Made by a program: the position numbers and the translations under genes. Source: Clostridia bacterium (GTDB taxonomy: Bacteria > Bacillota > Clostridia > Monoglobales > Monoglobaceae). Taken from it: a stretch of DNA of 64,000 bases. This document shows, piece after piece, positions 54,146-63,598 of the stretch. Positions within the stretch are counted from its first letter, which is position 1. Each line of letters begins with the position of its first letter. Where the stretch lies: positions 114,058-178,057 of the forward strand of contig JAFQSM010000089.1 in assembly GCA_017409575.1 (NCBI GenBank), in the 5' to 3' direction. The notes below the pieces were generated by a model. It saw only the letters and a list, made by a program, of their open reading frames with translations, had not been told where the DNA came from and searched no databases.

Positions 54146-56326
54146 ATGGAAAAAGCTTTGGAAAATCTTTTGCAAAAGCTGAAAAAACATAATCCATCTG
54201 CCGACTTAGACCCCGTGATAAAAGCCTTTGAGTTTTCAAAGGCGAAACACGAGGGTCAATTTCGTGTGTCCGGAGAACCATTTTTCTCACATCCTGTTGC
54301 CGTTGCAAACATACTTGCTGATATGGCACTTGATGTTTCTTCGATTGCTGCGGCTCTTCTTCATGATGTTGTTGAAGATACAGATGTAACAGAGGCAGAA
54401 ATCGCAGCGGAATTCGGCGAAACGGTTGAACTGCTTGTTTCGGGCGTAACAAAGCTTGGCAAAATTCCATACACTTCAAACGAAGACCAGCAAATAGAAA
54501 ACCTCAGAAAAATGTTTCTCGCTATGGCAAACGATGTACGGGTTATTGTTATAAAGCTTGCAGACCGTCTTCACAACTTAAGGACATTAAAATCAATGCC
54601 CGAGCCAAAGCAAAGGGAAAAAGCACGCGAGACCCTTGAGGTTTTTGCACCTCTTGCTCACAGACTTGGTATGTCGAAAATAAAGATGGAACTTGAGGAC
54701 CTTTCCCTCAAATACATTGACCCAATCGGTTACTATGAGATAGTCGATAAAATAAGCCAGAAACAAGGCGAGAGGGAAAAGAATATTGCAGATATGATAA
54801 GCCTTTTGAATTCAAGGCTTGAAACCTTGGGTATCGAGGCTCATGTTGAGGGAAGAGCAAAACACTTCTACAGTATTTACAGGAAGATGTTTATTCAAAA
54901 CAAGACTATAGATGAAATTTATGACCTTTTTGCTGTCCGTGTTATAGTAAACACCGATGCCGACTGTTATGCAGTACTCGGTATGGTGCACGAACTTTTC
55001 AAACCTATTCCGGGCAGATTTAAGGACTATATTGCTATGCCCAAGCCCAATATGTATCAATCTCTTCATTCGTCAGTTATCGGCCCGAATGGTGTTCCTT
55101 TTGAAATTCAGATAAGAACCTGGGCTATGCACAATACTGCCGAAAATGGTATTGCTGCGCATTGGAAGTACAAAGAGGGAAAGGTTGGCAAAAGTGACCT
55201 TGACAGCAAGCTTGAATGGATAAAACAGCTTTTGGAAATTCAAAAAGACCTTACAAACGCCGAAGATTTTATGCAAACGCTTAAAATTGATATGTTTAGT
55301 GACGAGGTTTTTGTCTTTACCCCAAAAGGCGATGTGGTAAGCCTTCCTGCCGGTGCTACACCGATTGATTTTGCGTATGCAATACACAGTGCAATCGGCA
55401 ACAAAATGCAGGGTGCAAAAGTAAACGGAAAGATTGTTACTCTTGATTACAAACTCAAAAACGGCGATATTGTAGAGATAAATACATCAAATGCAGTTCA
55501 CGGCCCGAATCTTGACTGGCTTAAGATTGCCAAAACCTCTCAGGCGCGAAATAAAATCAATCAGTGGCTTAAAAAAGAAAACAGAAGCGAAAATATATTG
55601 AAAGGCAAAGAACAATTTGAACGCGAACTAAAAAAAGCTTTGATTCCTGTTTCGTATATGAATGATACAGATTTGTTTGGTAAGATTTTGAGTAAATACG
55701 GATTTGCTCAAACAGAAGATATGTTTGCAACTCTTGGTTACGGCGGCTCAAATGCAACGAAGTTTTTGACCAAGTTCAAAGAACTTTGCAAGCAGGATAT
55801 GGCAAGCAAAAACGAAATAAGCGATATTTCGCCCGAGCAGTTTTTGCTTAAAACCACTTCAAAAGCAAACCAAAGCGGTGTTGTTGTTGACGGAATAGAC
55901 AACTGCCTTATCCGTATTTCACATTGCTGCAGTCCTGTGCCGGGTGACAAAATTATTGGTTATGTTACCAGAGGCAGAGGCGTGGCTGTGCATCGTGCCG
56001 ATTGTATCAATATTACAAATGCCCATTTTTCTCCCGAAGAACAAATGCGATTTATAAATGTACATTGGGCAAACGAGGTCGAAAGCAGCTTCCAGGCGAT
56101 GTTGTGTATTACCGCTCCTGACCGCAATTCACTTCTTGCAGATATTATATCGGTAATATCAGACCTCAAAATACCAATCAAAAGCCTTAATGCGCGAACT
56201 GCCAAAAATAATCTTGCGATAGTAGAGCTTTCTATCGAAGTAAAAAATATTGAAAACCTTGAAACCGCAATAAACAAGCTTAAAAATATCAAGGGAGTTC
56301 TTGCTGTTGCACGCCGCAGACAATAA
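54146..56326 (+). CDS. relA: (p)ppGpp synthetase/hydrolase RelA/SpoT
   Basis: A 726-residue bifunctional stringent-response enzyme. The HD hydrolase domain (about 45-145) holds LLHDVVEDTD; the intact HD pair supports hydrolase activity. The synthetase domain (about 235-345) has RAKHFYSIYRKM and AMPKPNMYQSLHSSV. TGS (about 390-450), helical and zinc-like (HCCSPVPGDKIIGYV) and C-terminal ACT (about 650-726) domains follow. This is the long Rel type of Firmicutes. It lies three bases after recJ. Confidence 0.97.
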   Translation: MEKALENLLQKLKKHNPSADLDPVIKAFEFSKAKHEGQFRVSGEPFFSHPVAVANILADMALDVSSIAAALLHDVVEDTDVTEAEIAAEFGETVELLVSGVTKLGKIPYTSNEDQQIENLRKMFLAMANDVRVIVIKLADRLHNLRTLKSMPEPKQREKARETLEVFAPLAHRLGMSKIKMELEDLSLKYIDPIGYYEIVDKISQKQGEREKNIADMISLLNSRLETLGIEAHVEGRAKHFYSIYRKMFIQNKTIDEIYDLFAVRVIVNTDADCYAVLGMVHELFKPIPGRFKDYIAMPKPNMYQSLHSSVIGPNGVPFEIQIRTWAMHNTAENGIAAHWKYKEGKVGKSDLDSKLEWIKQLLEIQKDLTNAEDFMQTLKIDMFSDEVFVFTPKGDVVSLPAGATPIDFAYAIHSAIGNKMQGAKVNGKIVTLDYKLKNGDIVEINTSNAVHGPNLDWLKIAKTSQARNKINQWLKKENRSENILKGKEQFERELKKALIPVSYMNDTDLFGKILSKYGFAQTEDMFATLGYGGSNATKFLTKFKELCKQDMASKNEISDISPEQFLLKTTSKANQSGVVVDGIDNCLIRISHCCSPVPGDKIIGYVTRGRGVAVHRADCINITNAHFSPEEQMRFINVHWANEVESSFQAMLCITAPDRNSLLADIISVISDLKIPIKSLNARTAKNNLAIVELSIEVKNIENLETAINKLKNIKGVLAVARRRQ

Positions 56327-56343
56327 AAAGCGAGGTAAAACAA

Positions 56344-56964
56344 ATGATTTTTCACAGATTTATATTAGGCAGTTTTGTCACAAACTGCTACCTTGTTGCA
56401 GATAAAGATACCAAAAATGCAATTCTTTTTGATGCACCGGCTGATGCAGACAAAATTCTTGATTATCTCAAAAAGAATGATTTGACACTTAAAAAAGTTT
56501 TTTTGACACACTCTCATTTTGACCATATTCTTGCTTTGCAAGAAGTAATTGATGCGACAAAAGCTGAACTTTTTCTTCACAAAGACGAGGAAAAATATCT
56601 TAAAAATCCGGAGCTTAACCTTGTAGCTGAACATTGCGACAAGCTTAATACTCCCGAAAGTTATCAGTTGCTTTCTGATGGCGATGAACTTCCTCTTGAC
56701 AGCATAAATATAAAAGTGATACATACGCCCGGTCACACACAGGGAAGTACTTGTTATTTTGTGAATGACATACTGATAAGTGGAGATACATTATTTGCAG
56801 GTTCAATAGGAAGAACTGACTTTCCCTTGGGGAGTTTTGATAACATAATCAATTCTATAAAAACCAAACTTATGCTTCTTGATGACGAGACAAAGGTGTA
56901 TCCGGGTCACGGATTTTCTACTACAATAGGAAAACAACGAAAGGAAAACCCTTTTTTGATATGA
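56344..56964 (+). CDS. MBL-fold metallo-hydrolase (glyoxalase II-like)
   Basis: A 206-residue metallo-beta-lactamase fold protein. It has the zinc motif THSHFDHI (about 57-64), THTPGHTQGS (about 126-135), SGDTLF and YPGHG near the end. Substrate unknown; the shape is close to small YqgX-type hydrolases. In clostridia it often lies between relA and hemZ, as here. The stop overlaps the hemZ start (ATGA). Confidence 0.93.
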   Translation: MIFHRFILGSFVTNCYLVADKDTKNAILFDAPADADKILDYLKKNDLTLKKVFLTHSHFDHILALQEVIDATKAELFLHKDEEKYLKNPELNLVAEHCDKLNTPESYQLLSDGDELPLDSINIKVIHTPGHTQGSTCYFVNDILISGDTLFAGSIGRTDFPLGSFDNIINSIKTKLMLLDDETKVYPGHGFSTTIGKQRKENPFLI

Positions 56965-58133
56965 GTGATTGTGAAAGACCCTGGGGTGTTCTTGAAGGTA
57001 TCCGCCCCGTAAAACTGGCAAGTAAATTTCTTAAAGCAGGACAAACACCAGCCGAGGCGGTAGAGTCCTTTGCCCGTGAATATGGCGCAAGCCGTGAAAA
57101 GGCTGAACTTGCAACAAAAATTGCAGGGATTGAACTTCCTATTATCGATTCAATGAATCCGAAAGGGGTAAGCCTTTATATTGGCATTCCTTTTTGCCCG
57201 ACTCGTTGTCTTTATTGCTCGTTTGTAAGCAACAGCGGAGCAAAAAGTGCAAAGCTGATACCTGAATATCTTGAGTGCCTTAAAAGAGAAATAAAGTATA
57301 CTTCGGAAATAATAAAATCAAACGGAAACATAATCGAGTCGGTCTATATAGGCGGAGGGACCCCAACAACACTTAGCCCTGAGCAGCTTGATATTCTTTT
57401 TGACTCGGTTTTTAATTATTTTGACCTGTCAAAAAACAAAGAATTTACGGTTGAAGCAGGAAGGCCCGATACAATTACCGAAGACAAGCTTAAAATGATA
57501 AAAAAACACGGAATTGACCGGATAAGCATCAATCCTCAAACGATGAACGAATCAGTGCTTAAAACAATTGGTCGAAATCACTCTCCGGGTGATATAAGAC
57601 GGGCAATGTATATGGCAAGAGAGTGTGAAATTTCGACAATAAATATGGATGTTATTGCAGGACTCCCGGGCGAAACTCTGGATATGTTCAAGTATACCAT
57701 TGAAGAGGTGGAGGGACTTGAACCCGAAAACACAACAGTTCATACAATGAGCATTAAACGCTCTTCAAAGCTTAATGAGACAATCACTGATTACACCTTG
57801 ACAAATGGCGGAGAGGTCTCGCAAATGGTTGATTTTGCACGAAATACCATTATGCAAAACGGAAAAAATCCATATTATCTTTACAGGCAAAAAAATATGC
57901 TTGGGAACCTCGAAAATGTAGGTTATGCAAAACCGGGTACTGAAAGTATTTATAATATTTATATAATGGAAGAGGTACAAACCATCATTTCGTTAGGATG
58001 CGGCGGTGTTACAAAAACAGTTGACCGCGAAACCGACAGGATAGAGCGGATTTTCAATGTAAAAGAGCCTAAGGATTATATCGAGCGTATCGACGAAATG
58101 CTTCACCGAAAAGATGTTTTGAGAGAAATATAA
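56961..58133 (+). CDS. hemZ: coproporphyrinogen dehydrogenase-like radical SAM protein HemZ
   Basis: A 390-residue radical SAM protein with the cluster motif PFCPTRCLYCSF (about 78-89) and GGGTPTTLSPEQL (about 134-146), which match oxygen-independent coproporphyrinogen III oxidase relatives. The C-terminal part is longer than that in HemN. Whether it truly makes heme here is unknown, since no other heme genes are seen in the window. It starts as ATGA overlap with the hydrolase. Confidence 0.93.
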   Translation: MSDCERPWGVLEGIRPVKLASKFLKAGQTPAEAVESFAREYGASREKAELATKIAGIELPIIDSMNPKGVSLYIGIPFCPTRCLYCSFVSNSGAKSAKLIPEYLECLKREIKYTSEIIKSNGNIIESVYIGGGTPTTLSPEQLDILFDSVFNYFDLSKNKEFTVEAGRPDTITEDKLKMIKKHGIDRISINPQTMNESVLKTIGRNHSPGDIRRAMYMARECEISTINMDVIAGLPGETLDMFKYTIEEVEGLEPENTTVHTMSIKRSSKLNETITDYTLTNGGEVSQMVDFARNTIMQNGKNPYYLYRQKNMLGNLENVGYAKPGTESIYNIYIMEEVQTIISLGCGGVTKTVDRETDRIERIFNVKEPKDYIERIDEMLHRKDVLREI

Positions 58134-58188
58134 CAGTATATCCTTAATATAATATTACAAATGATACTCAGAAAAGGAGAGCTTTTTT

Positions 58189-58716
58189 ATGGATGCAGTT
58201 GTAATATACAAATCAAAATACGGCTCCACAAAAGAATATGCCAACTGGATAGCCAAAGAACTTGATTGTCCGGTTTTTGAGGTAAAAGAAATTTCAAAAG
58301 ATGATTTGGTAAATTATGATACAATTATATACGGCGGTGGGTTGTATGCCGAAATTATAAACGGTGTAAGTTTGATAACCAAGAATTTTGACAAGCTTAA
58401 AAATAAGAAAGTAGCGGTATTTTCTACCGGGATTACCCCACTTGACTGCCGTGATTATTACGACAAAATGGTTATCGAGAAAAACTTCAAACCCGAAATG
58501 CGTGATTCGATAAAGGTTTTCAACTTTATGGGGAAAATGATTTTAGACGAACTTTCGCTACCGCACAAAACCGCTATAAAAGCCCTTAAAAAGCTGATGA
58601 GCGGCAAAGAAAATCCAACAGAAATGGAAAAACTTCTGGTGGAGCTTTGTGACAAAGACGGAAACTTTACAGACAAATCAGCAATCAAAGATTTGATTGA
58701 ATATGTAAGAGGATAA
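58189..58716 (+). CDS. flavodoxin domain protein (HemG-like)
   Basis: A 175-residue flavodoxin. The FMN loop is YKSKYGSTKEYANW (7-20), with GGGLYAEIINGVS and a later GITPLDCRDYY. This class is often called protoporphyrinogen oxidase-like or a flavodoxin of unknown partner. It follows hemZ by 56 bp, so it may serve the same step or act as an electron carrier. AAAGGAGAG precedes ATG 58189. Confidence 0.88.
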   Translation: MDAVVIYKSKYGSTKEYANWIAKELDCPVFEVKEISKDDLVNYDTIIYGGGLYAEIINGVSLITKNFDKLKNKKVAVFSTGITPLDCRDYYDKMVIEKNFKPEMRDSIKVFNFMGKMILDELSLPHKTAIKALKKLMSGKENPTEMEKLLVELCDKDGNFTDKSAIKDLIEYVRG

Positions 58717-58729
58717 AGTTGGTGAACTT

Positions 58730-59293
58730 ATGAAGAAAAAACTTTTGGTTTGGGGAATTGTTGTAATTCTGTTAGTTTCTCTGGTGCCGATTCCTCAAAG
58801 TATAGACAGGACATTTTATGGTGTCGACACAATAAATGGTAAAGATGTTGACATTTCACTTGATGTGACTTATTTAAGGTTTTTGTTTTTAAAAGACAAA
58901 ATCTATGGCACAATTGATGTAAAAACCGAAGAAAAAACATTTACTTACGGTGAAGATCTGCATTATCTTGGGCAAACACCATCTGTCAATAACGCGAATG
59001 ACAATGCGCATGATTTCAGCGGATGGTATTGGAATAACAAAACCTATACGCGCGATTATGGAAATGGCAATTTAGGGACAGCTACTGTTGGTTTTGAGCC
59101 GGTTTTAGTTCATATGAGTTCTGATTTTGACAAAATATTGATTTTGCATACTCCCGGTCAAAAAATTGATGAACATAACGCCGATGAGGGAAATGAGCAA
59201 CAAGAAAAAAGAAGATTTGTTGGATGCACAGACAAAAAACAATTGGAAATTGCAAAAAATTATTTCATTGGGTATTATGATATTGAAAACTAA
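58730..59293 (+). CDS. hypothetical exported or membrane-anchored protein
   Basis: A 187-residue protein that starts MKKKLLVWGIVVILLVSLVP, one hydrophobic helix (about 5-20) that could be a signal or anchor; no lipobox Cys is visible. The rest (about 25-187) is soluble and polar, with ISLDVTYLRFLFLKDKI and a region rich in Asn and Asp (about 85-105). I do not recognise a family. It follows the flavodoxin gene by 13 bp, and its stop lies just before the rpsO promoter. No function is suggested. Confidence 0.75.
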   Translation: MKKKLLVWGIVVILLVSLVPIPQSIDRTFYGVDTINGKDVDISLDVTYLRFLFLKDKIYGTIDVKTEEKTFTYGEDLHYLGQTPSVNNANDNAHDFSGWYWNNKTYTRDYGNGNLGTATVGFEPVLVHMSSDFDKILILHTPGQKIDEHNADEGNEQQEKRRFVGCTDKKQLEIAKNYFIGYYDIEN

Positions 59294-59304
59294 ATAAAAA
59301 AGTG

Positions 59305-59333
59305 TTGACATAATACTTTGCTTGTGTTATAAT
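59305..59333 (+). promoter_or_regulatory. rpsO promoter
   Basis: TTGACA at 59305-59310 and TATAAT at 59328-59333 with a 17 bp spacer, both perfect consensus. Confidence 0.92.
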
Positions 59334-59339
59334 AGCAAA

Positions 59340-59432
59340 GGTTAAAAACCTATTGCTTAGTTTGGGGGCTGAAGATTCACCGCCTCATACCAAGCTTTAA
59401 GGGGATTTAAAAATTTTTGGAGGTGAAACCAA
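59340..59432 (+). promoter_or_regulatory. rpsO leader, possible S15-binding region
   Basis: The leader of about 90 bases is GC-richer than its surroundings in the middle (GGGGGCTGAAGATTCACCGCCTC) and could fold near the ribosome site GGAGGTG. S15 genes are often autoregulated by such leaders; the exact fold here is not certain. Confidence 0.4.
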
Positions 59433-59696
59433 ATGCTTAAAGAGAGAAAAGAAGAAATAATCAAGACTTATGCCGTTCACGAGGGCGACACAGGTTCTCC
59501 CGAGGTACAGATTGCTCTCCTTACCGAGCGCATTAATGACCTCAACGAACATCTTAAGGTTCACAAAAAAGACCACCATTCAAGACGCGGTCTGCTTAAG
59601 ATGGTCGGTGTCAGAAGAAGCTTCCTCAACTATCTCATGAAGAACGATATCGACAGATACCGTGCAATTGTTGAGAAATTGGGTCTCAGACACTAA
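59433..59696 (+). CDS. rpsO: ribosomal protein S15
   Basis: An 87-residue S15, an early binder of 16S rRNA in the small subunit. It has the core [39 protein letters not shown]; only short pieces such as [12 protein letters not shown] are diagnostic. GGAGGTG precedes ATG 59433. The gene has its own strong promoter and is followed by pnp, the standard order. Confidence 0.98.
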   Translation: MLKERKEEIIKTYAVHEGDTGSPEVQIALLTERINDLNEHLKVHKKDHHSRRGLLKMVGVRRSFLNYLMKNDIDRYRAIVEKLGLRH

Positions 59697-59706
59697 GATA
59701 TGCAAT

Positions 59707-59750
59707 TTAAGTCTTTGCTCCGCGTGGGGCAAAGACTTAATTTCGTATTT
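59707..59750 (+). terminator. hairpin after rpsO, weak terminator
   Basis: TTAAGTCTTTGC (59707-59718) pairs with GCAAAGACTTAA (59729-59740), followed by TTTCGTATTT. The T-run is interrupted, so some readthrough into pnp is likely. Confidence 0.65.
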
Positions 59751-59784
59751 CGGCAAGAAAATAATTTTAAATTTTATATAAAAA

Positions 59785-59863
59785 GGGTTTGCGAATTTAG
59801 CAGTTAGAAATATGCTTTTTTGCGGTCAAGACAGCCTGTTTCTAAGTGCTAAAAATGCAAACC
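59785..59863 (+). promoter_or_regulatory. long stem-loop in the pnp leader
   Basis: Three blocks pair in register: GGTTTGC with GCAAACC, TTTAGC with GCTAAA, and TTAGAAA with TTTCTAA. Together they form a long interrupted helix 20 bp before the pnp ribosome site. A structure of this kind is a good RNase III target and pnp is autoregulated through such a stem in Escherichia coli. Confidence 0.7.
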
Positions 59864-59891
59864 TCTGCAAAATCAAAGGAGGAAAATGATT

Positions 59892-61973
59892 ATGAGTAGA
59901 ATTTTTGAAACAGAAGTTGCCGGCAGAAAACTCAGCCTTGAGTTCGGCAAAGTTGCAGAGCTCGCAAACGGCTCTGTTATAGTAAGATACGGCGATACAG
60001 TTGTTGTTACTGCTGCAACTGCATCTGCAAAACCCAGAGACGGAATTGATTTCTTCCCTCTCAGTATAGACTACGAGGAAAGAATGTATGCAGTTGGCAA
60101 AATCCCCGGCAGCTTTTTGAAAAGAGAAGGCAGACCGTCAGAAAATGCTATTTTGACAGCTCGTGTTATTGACAGACCTATGAGACCTTTGTTCCCCAAA
60201 GACCTCAGAAACGATGTATCAATCGTTTCAACTGTTATGTCGGTTGAACAGGACAACGCTCCCGAATTTTGTGCAATGATTGGTTCATCTGCAGCCGTTT
60301 CGGTTTCGGATATTCCTTTCAACGGACCTATTGCGGCAGTTTATGTTGGCCTTGTTGACGGTGAATTTATCATCAACCCGACTGTAGAACAAAGAGAAAA
60401 GAGTGACCTCAACCTTACAGTTGCAGGAAGTCTCCAGAAGGTTGTTATGATTGAAGCCGGTGCAAACGAAGTTCCCGAAGATACAATGTTTGACGCAATT
60501 ATGTTTGCTCACGAAGAAATCAAAAAGATTTGCGAATTCATCAAAGGAATTCAGGACGAAATCGGCAAACCCAAGTTTGAATATGAACACATTGTTGTAA
60601 ATGAAGAAATTTTTGACGACATCGCAGCTTTCGCAACCGACAAGGTAAAGGCTGCTCTTGACACAGACGATAAGACTGTAAGAGACGAAAGACTCAAGGT
60701 TGTATACGAAGAAGTATATGCTCACTTTGAAGAAAAGTATCCTGCAGAAGAATTTGCTCAGGATATCGAGGATGCTCTTTACAAACTTCAGAAAACAGTT
60801 GTAAGACGCTGGTTACTCGACGAAGGCAAGCGTGTTGACGGTCGTGCAATTCAGCAGCTCAGACCTCTTGCATCCGAAGTTGGACTTCTTCCCAGAGCAC
60901 ACGGCAGCGGTCTTTTCAAAAGAGGACAAACTCAGGTTCTTACTGTTGCAACTCTTGGCGCACTTGGCGATGCACAGATTATCGATGGACTTGATAACGA
61001 AGAATACAGAAGATATATCCATCATTACAACTTCCCGTCATACAGCGTTGGCGAAACAAAGCCCTCGCGCGGTCCCGGCAGACGCGAAATCGGTCATGGT
61101 GCACTTGCTGAACGTGCTCTTGTTCCGGTTATTCCCAGCGAAGAGGAATTCCCCTATGCAATCAGACTTGTATCAGAAGTCCTCAGCTCAAACGGCTCGA
61201 CTTCACAGGGTAGTATCTGTGGCAGTACACTTGCACTTATGGATGCAGGTGTGCCGATCAAGGCTCCTGTTGCAGGTATTTCGGTTGGTCTTGTAACCGA
61301 AGGCGAAAGATTTATCACAGTTCTTGATATTCAGGGACTTGAAGACTTCTTTGGCGATATGGACTTCAAGGTTGCAGGTACAAAGAAGGGTATTACAGCA
61401 ATCCAGATGGACCTCAAGATTGACGGTCTTACACCCGAAATAATCAAAAATGCTCTTACTGAAACAAGAGATGCAAGATACTATATCCTTGACGAAGTAA
61501 TGCTCAAAGCAATTGCTGAGCCTCGCGAAGAAGTTTCGCAGTATGCTCCCAAGGTAATTCACATCGAAATCCCGGTTGACAAAATCCGTGATGTAATCGG
61601 CTCGGGCGGCAAAGTTATTCAGAAGATTGTTGCTGATACCGGTGCTAAAATCGATATCGAAGAAGACGGAAGAGTATTTATTTCTGCTCCTAATGCCGAG
61701 ATGGGCGAGGCTGCAAGAAAGATTATCGAAGGAATAGTTAAAGAACCCGAAATCGGTGAAGTTTACGACGGCAAGGTTGTAAGAATTATGGACTTTGGTG
61801 CATTTGTTGAATTCCTTCCCGGAAAAGACGGTCTTGTTCATATTTCAAAGCTTGACAAGGCAAGAGTTGAAAAGGTAGAAGATGTCGTAAAAATCGGTGA
61901 TGATATCAAAGTTCAGGTTATCGAAATCGATAAGATGGGCAGAATTAACCTTAAAAGAATTGTAACTGAATAA
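59892..61973 (+). CDS. pnp: polynucleotide phosphorylase (PNPase)
   Basis: A 693-residue 3'-5' phosphorolytic exoribonuclease that trims RNA. It has two RNase PH domains (about 1-230 and 310-540; the second with [24 protein letters not shown], short pieces diagnostic), a KH domain (about 550-610, [10 protein letters not shown]) and an S1 domain (about 620-690, [18 protein letters not shown]). The start is ATG 59892, nine bases after GGAGG; ATG 59886 is too close. A long stem-loop precedes it and a strong terminator follows. Confidence 0.97.
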   Translation: MSRIFETEVAGRKLSLEFGKVAELANGSVIVRYGDTVVVTAATASAKPRDGIDFFPLSIDYEERMYAVGKIPGSFLKREGRPSENAILTARVIDRPMRPLFPKDLRNDVSIVSTVMSVEQDNAPEFCAMIGSSAAVSVSDIPFNGPIAAVYVGLVDGEFIINPTVEQREKSDLNLTVAGSLQKVVMIEAGANEVPEDTMFDAIMFAHEEIKKICEFIKGIQDEIGKPKFEYEHIVVNEEIFDDIAAFATDKVKAALDTDDKTVRDERLKVVYEEVYAHFEEKYPAEEFAQDIEDALYKLQKTVVRRWLLDEGKRVDGRAIQQLRPLASEVGLLPRAHGSGLFKRGQTQVLTVATLGALGDAQIIDGLDNEEYRRYIHHYNFPSYSVGETKPSRGPGRREIGHGALAERALVPVIPSEEEFPYAIRLVSEVLSSNGSTSQGSICGSTLALMDAGVPIKAPVAGISVGLVTEGERFITVLDIQGLEDFFGDMDFKVAGTKKGITAIQMDLKIDGLTPEIIKNALTETRDARYYILDEVMLKAIAEPREEVSQYAPKVIHIEIPVDKIRDVIGSGGKVIQKIVADTGAKIDIEEDGRVFISAPNAEMGEAARKIIEGIVKEPEIGEVYDGKVVRIMDFGAFVEFLPGKDGLVHISKLDKARVEKVEDVVKIGDDIKVQVIEIDKMGRINLKRIVTE

Positions 61974-61983
61974 TTAAATTAAA

Positions 61984-62026
61984 TAAAAAAACTTGACTTT
62001 GTTATGCAGAGTCAAGTTTTTTTTGT
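61984..62026 (+). terminator. pnp terminator
   Basis: AAACTTGACT and AGTCAAGTTT form a stem with a long T-run. Confidence 0.9.
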
Positions 62027-62039
62027 TTTTTTGAACTTC

Positions 62040-62069
62040 TTTACATTTTGATAGGGTTTGTGATATAAT
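62040..62069 (+). promoter_or_regulatory. promoter of the MFS gene
   Basis: TTTACA at 62040-62045 and TATAAT at 62064-62069 with an 18 bp spacer and a TG extended -10. Confidence 0.65.
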
Positions 62070-62130
62070 ATTTTTATCCCGACTTGACACGAACCTGGTA
62101 AAGAAATATGTTGATGAAAGGATAAATAAT

Positions 62131-63375
62131 ATGGAACAACACTGTCTTACGAAGAAAGCCTGCTATCTTATGAGTATTACAATGTCGATAGCATCTAATT
62201 TATCACCTCTTTTATTTTTGACATTTAGAGATATGTATGATTTGTCTTATACTTTGCTTGGCTTTTTGGTAGTTATTAATTTTGTCACACAATTATCTGT
62301 TGATTTAATATTTGCATTTTTCACCAGATATTTTAACATACATAAATCAGTAAAATTTACACCTTTTATCGCGTTTATCGGCATCATAATATACGCAATT
62401 TTACCAAGAATTTTTCCTGATACGGCATTTTTATGGATTGCGGTTGGAACGGTAATATGTTCTGTTGGCGCGGGGTTAGCTGAGGTTTTGCTTAGTCCTG
62501 TAATTGCAGCAATTCCAAGTAAAAATCCCGAACGGGAAATGAGCAAGCTACACTCAATGTATGCATGGGGTGTAGTAGGTGTAGTAATATTAAGCACATT
62601 GTTTTTATTGGTTTTTGGCAGCACAAATTGGATGTATCTTGCTTTATTTTGGTCAGTTGTTCCATTGATAGCATTTTTGCTGTTTTTAAAATCAGAACTT
62701 CCTGCAATGAATAATTTTGGAGAAAAGCAAAATCAAACAAAAACGTTTAATAAAGGCATTATCTTATGCACAGTATGTATATTCTTTGGCGGAGCGGCAG
62801 AATGTACAATGGGTCAATGGGCATCAGGATTTATTGAAAACGCCATAGGAATTCCTAAAGTTTATGGAGATATTATAGGTGTTGCTTTCCTCGCAGCATT
62901 GTTGGGAGCGGGAAGAACCCTGTATTCCAAATATGGTAAAAAAATTATCAACATTTTATTGCTTGGGATGCTTGGAGCAGGCATTTGCTATTTAACGGCA
63001 AGCCTGTCGTTAAGTCCTGTAGTCGGAATTGTAGCGTGTGCTTTAACTGGACTTTTTACATCTATGTTATGGCCGGGAACTTTGATTTATGTAGAAGAAA
63101 AGTTTGAAAATGTTGGTGTGGCCGTTTATGCATTGATGGCTGCCGGCGGGGATATGGGTGCGTCTGTTGCACCGCAGATAGTTGGAATTTTATCTGATAA
63201 ATTCGGCTTGACTAATTTAGCTTTGAAAATTTCGGAAATGCTTCACATAAGTGTAGAACAAGTTGGTATGAGAGCAGGGTTACTTGCAGCAGGTTTTTTC
63301 CCGATTGCGGGTGTATTGTGTGTACTCTGTATGAAAAAGCATTTTAAAAAACGCGACGAGAATCAACTGATGTAG
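62131..63375 (+). CDS. MFS transporter
   Basis: A 414-residue membrane protein with about 12 helices of the major facilitator superfamily. It starts MEQHCLTKKACYLMSITMSI and has typical inner pieces such as GFLVVINFVTQL and the late GGDMGASVAPQIVG. The substrate is unknown; the shape is close to sugar-type or FucP-like MFS members. The Leu codons TTA and TTG are used more than in the neighbouring core genes, which prefer CTT, so this gene may have been gained. AAAGGA lies before ATG 62131. Confidence 0.88.
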   Translation: MEQHCLTKKACYLMSITMSIASNLSPLLFLTFRDMYDLSYTLLGFLVVINFVTQLSVDLIFAFFTRYFNIHKSVKFTPFIAFIGIIIYAILPRIFPDTAFLWIAVGTVICSVGAGLAEVLLSPVIAAIPSKNPEREMSKLHSMYAWGVVGVVILSTLFLLVFGSTNWMYLALFWSVVPLIAFLLFLKSELPAMNNFGEKQNQTKTFNKGIILCTVCIFFGGAAECTMGQWASGFIENAIGIPKVYGDIIGVAFLAALLGAGRTLYSKYGKKIINILLLGMLGAGICYLTASLSLSPVVGIVACALTGLFTSMLWPGTLIYVEEKFENVGVAVYALMAAGGDMGASVAPQIVGILSDKFGLTNLALKISEMLHISVEQVGMRAGLLAAGFFPIAGVLCVLCMKKHFKKRDENQLM

Positions 63376-63461
63376 TATTCTGTGTTTTATGTCTAATTGA
63401 TCCGAATATAAATAATTTAAAAGATTAGTTTGCCGATTTTAAATATTTACATATATGAACA

Positions 63462-63470
63462 TGCTATAAT
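63462..63470 (+). promoter_or_regulatory. extended -10 promoter upstream of the ParA gene
   Basis: TGCTATAAT at 63462-63470 is a full extended -10. No good -35 is seen, which is normal for such promoters. Confidence 0.6.
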
Positions 63471-63471
63471 A

Positions 63472-63526
63472 GGGACAAGGGAAGAAAACCCCGTAATATC
63501 GGGGGTTTCGGAACTTGTCCCTTTTT
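63472..63526 (+). terminator. strong hairpin with T-run just after the start site
   Basis: GGGACAAG and CTTGTCCC enclose a second stem AACCCCG/CGGGGGTT, ended by TTTTT. Transcription from the extended -10 would begin inside its left arm, so the outer arm would be only partly present and the first 50 bases of the transcript could act as an attenuator or small RNA. Confidence 0.65.
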
Positions 63527-63598
63527 CATTTTGAAAATCGGGCAAGCACTATTTAATTTATAAGTCTAAAAATAAGTAATGAGAGGGCGTGTTAAAGT

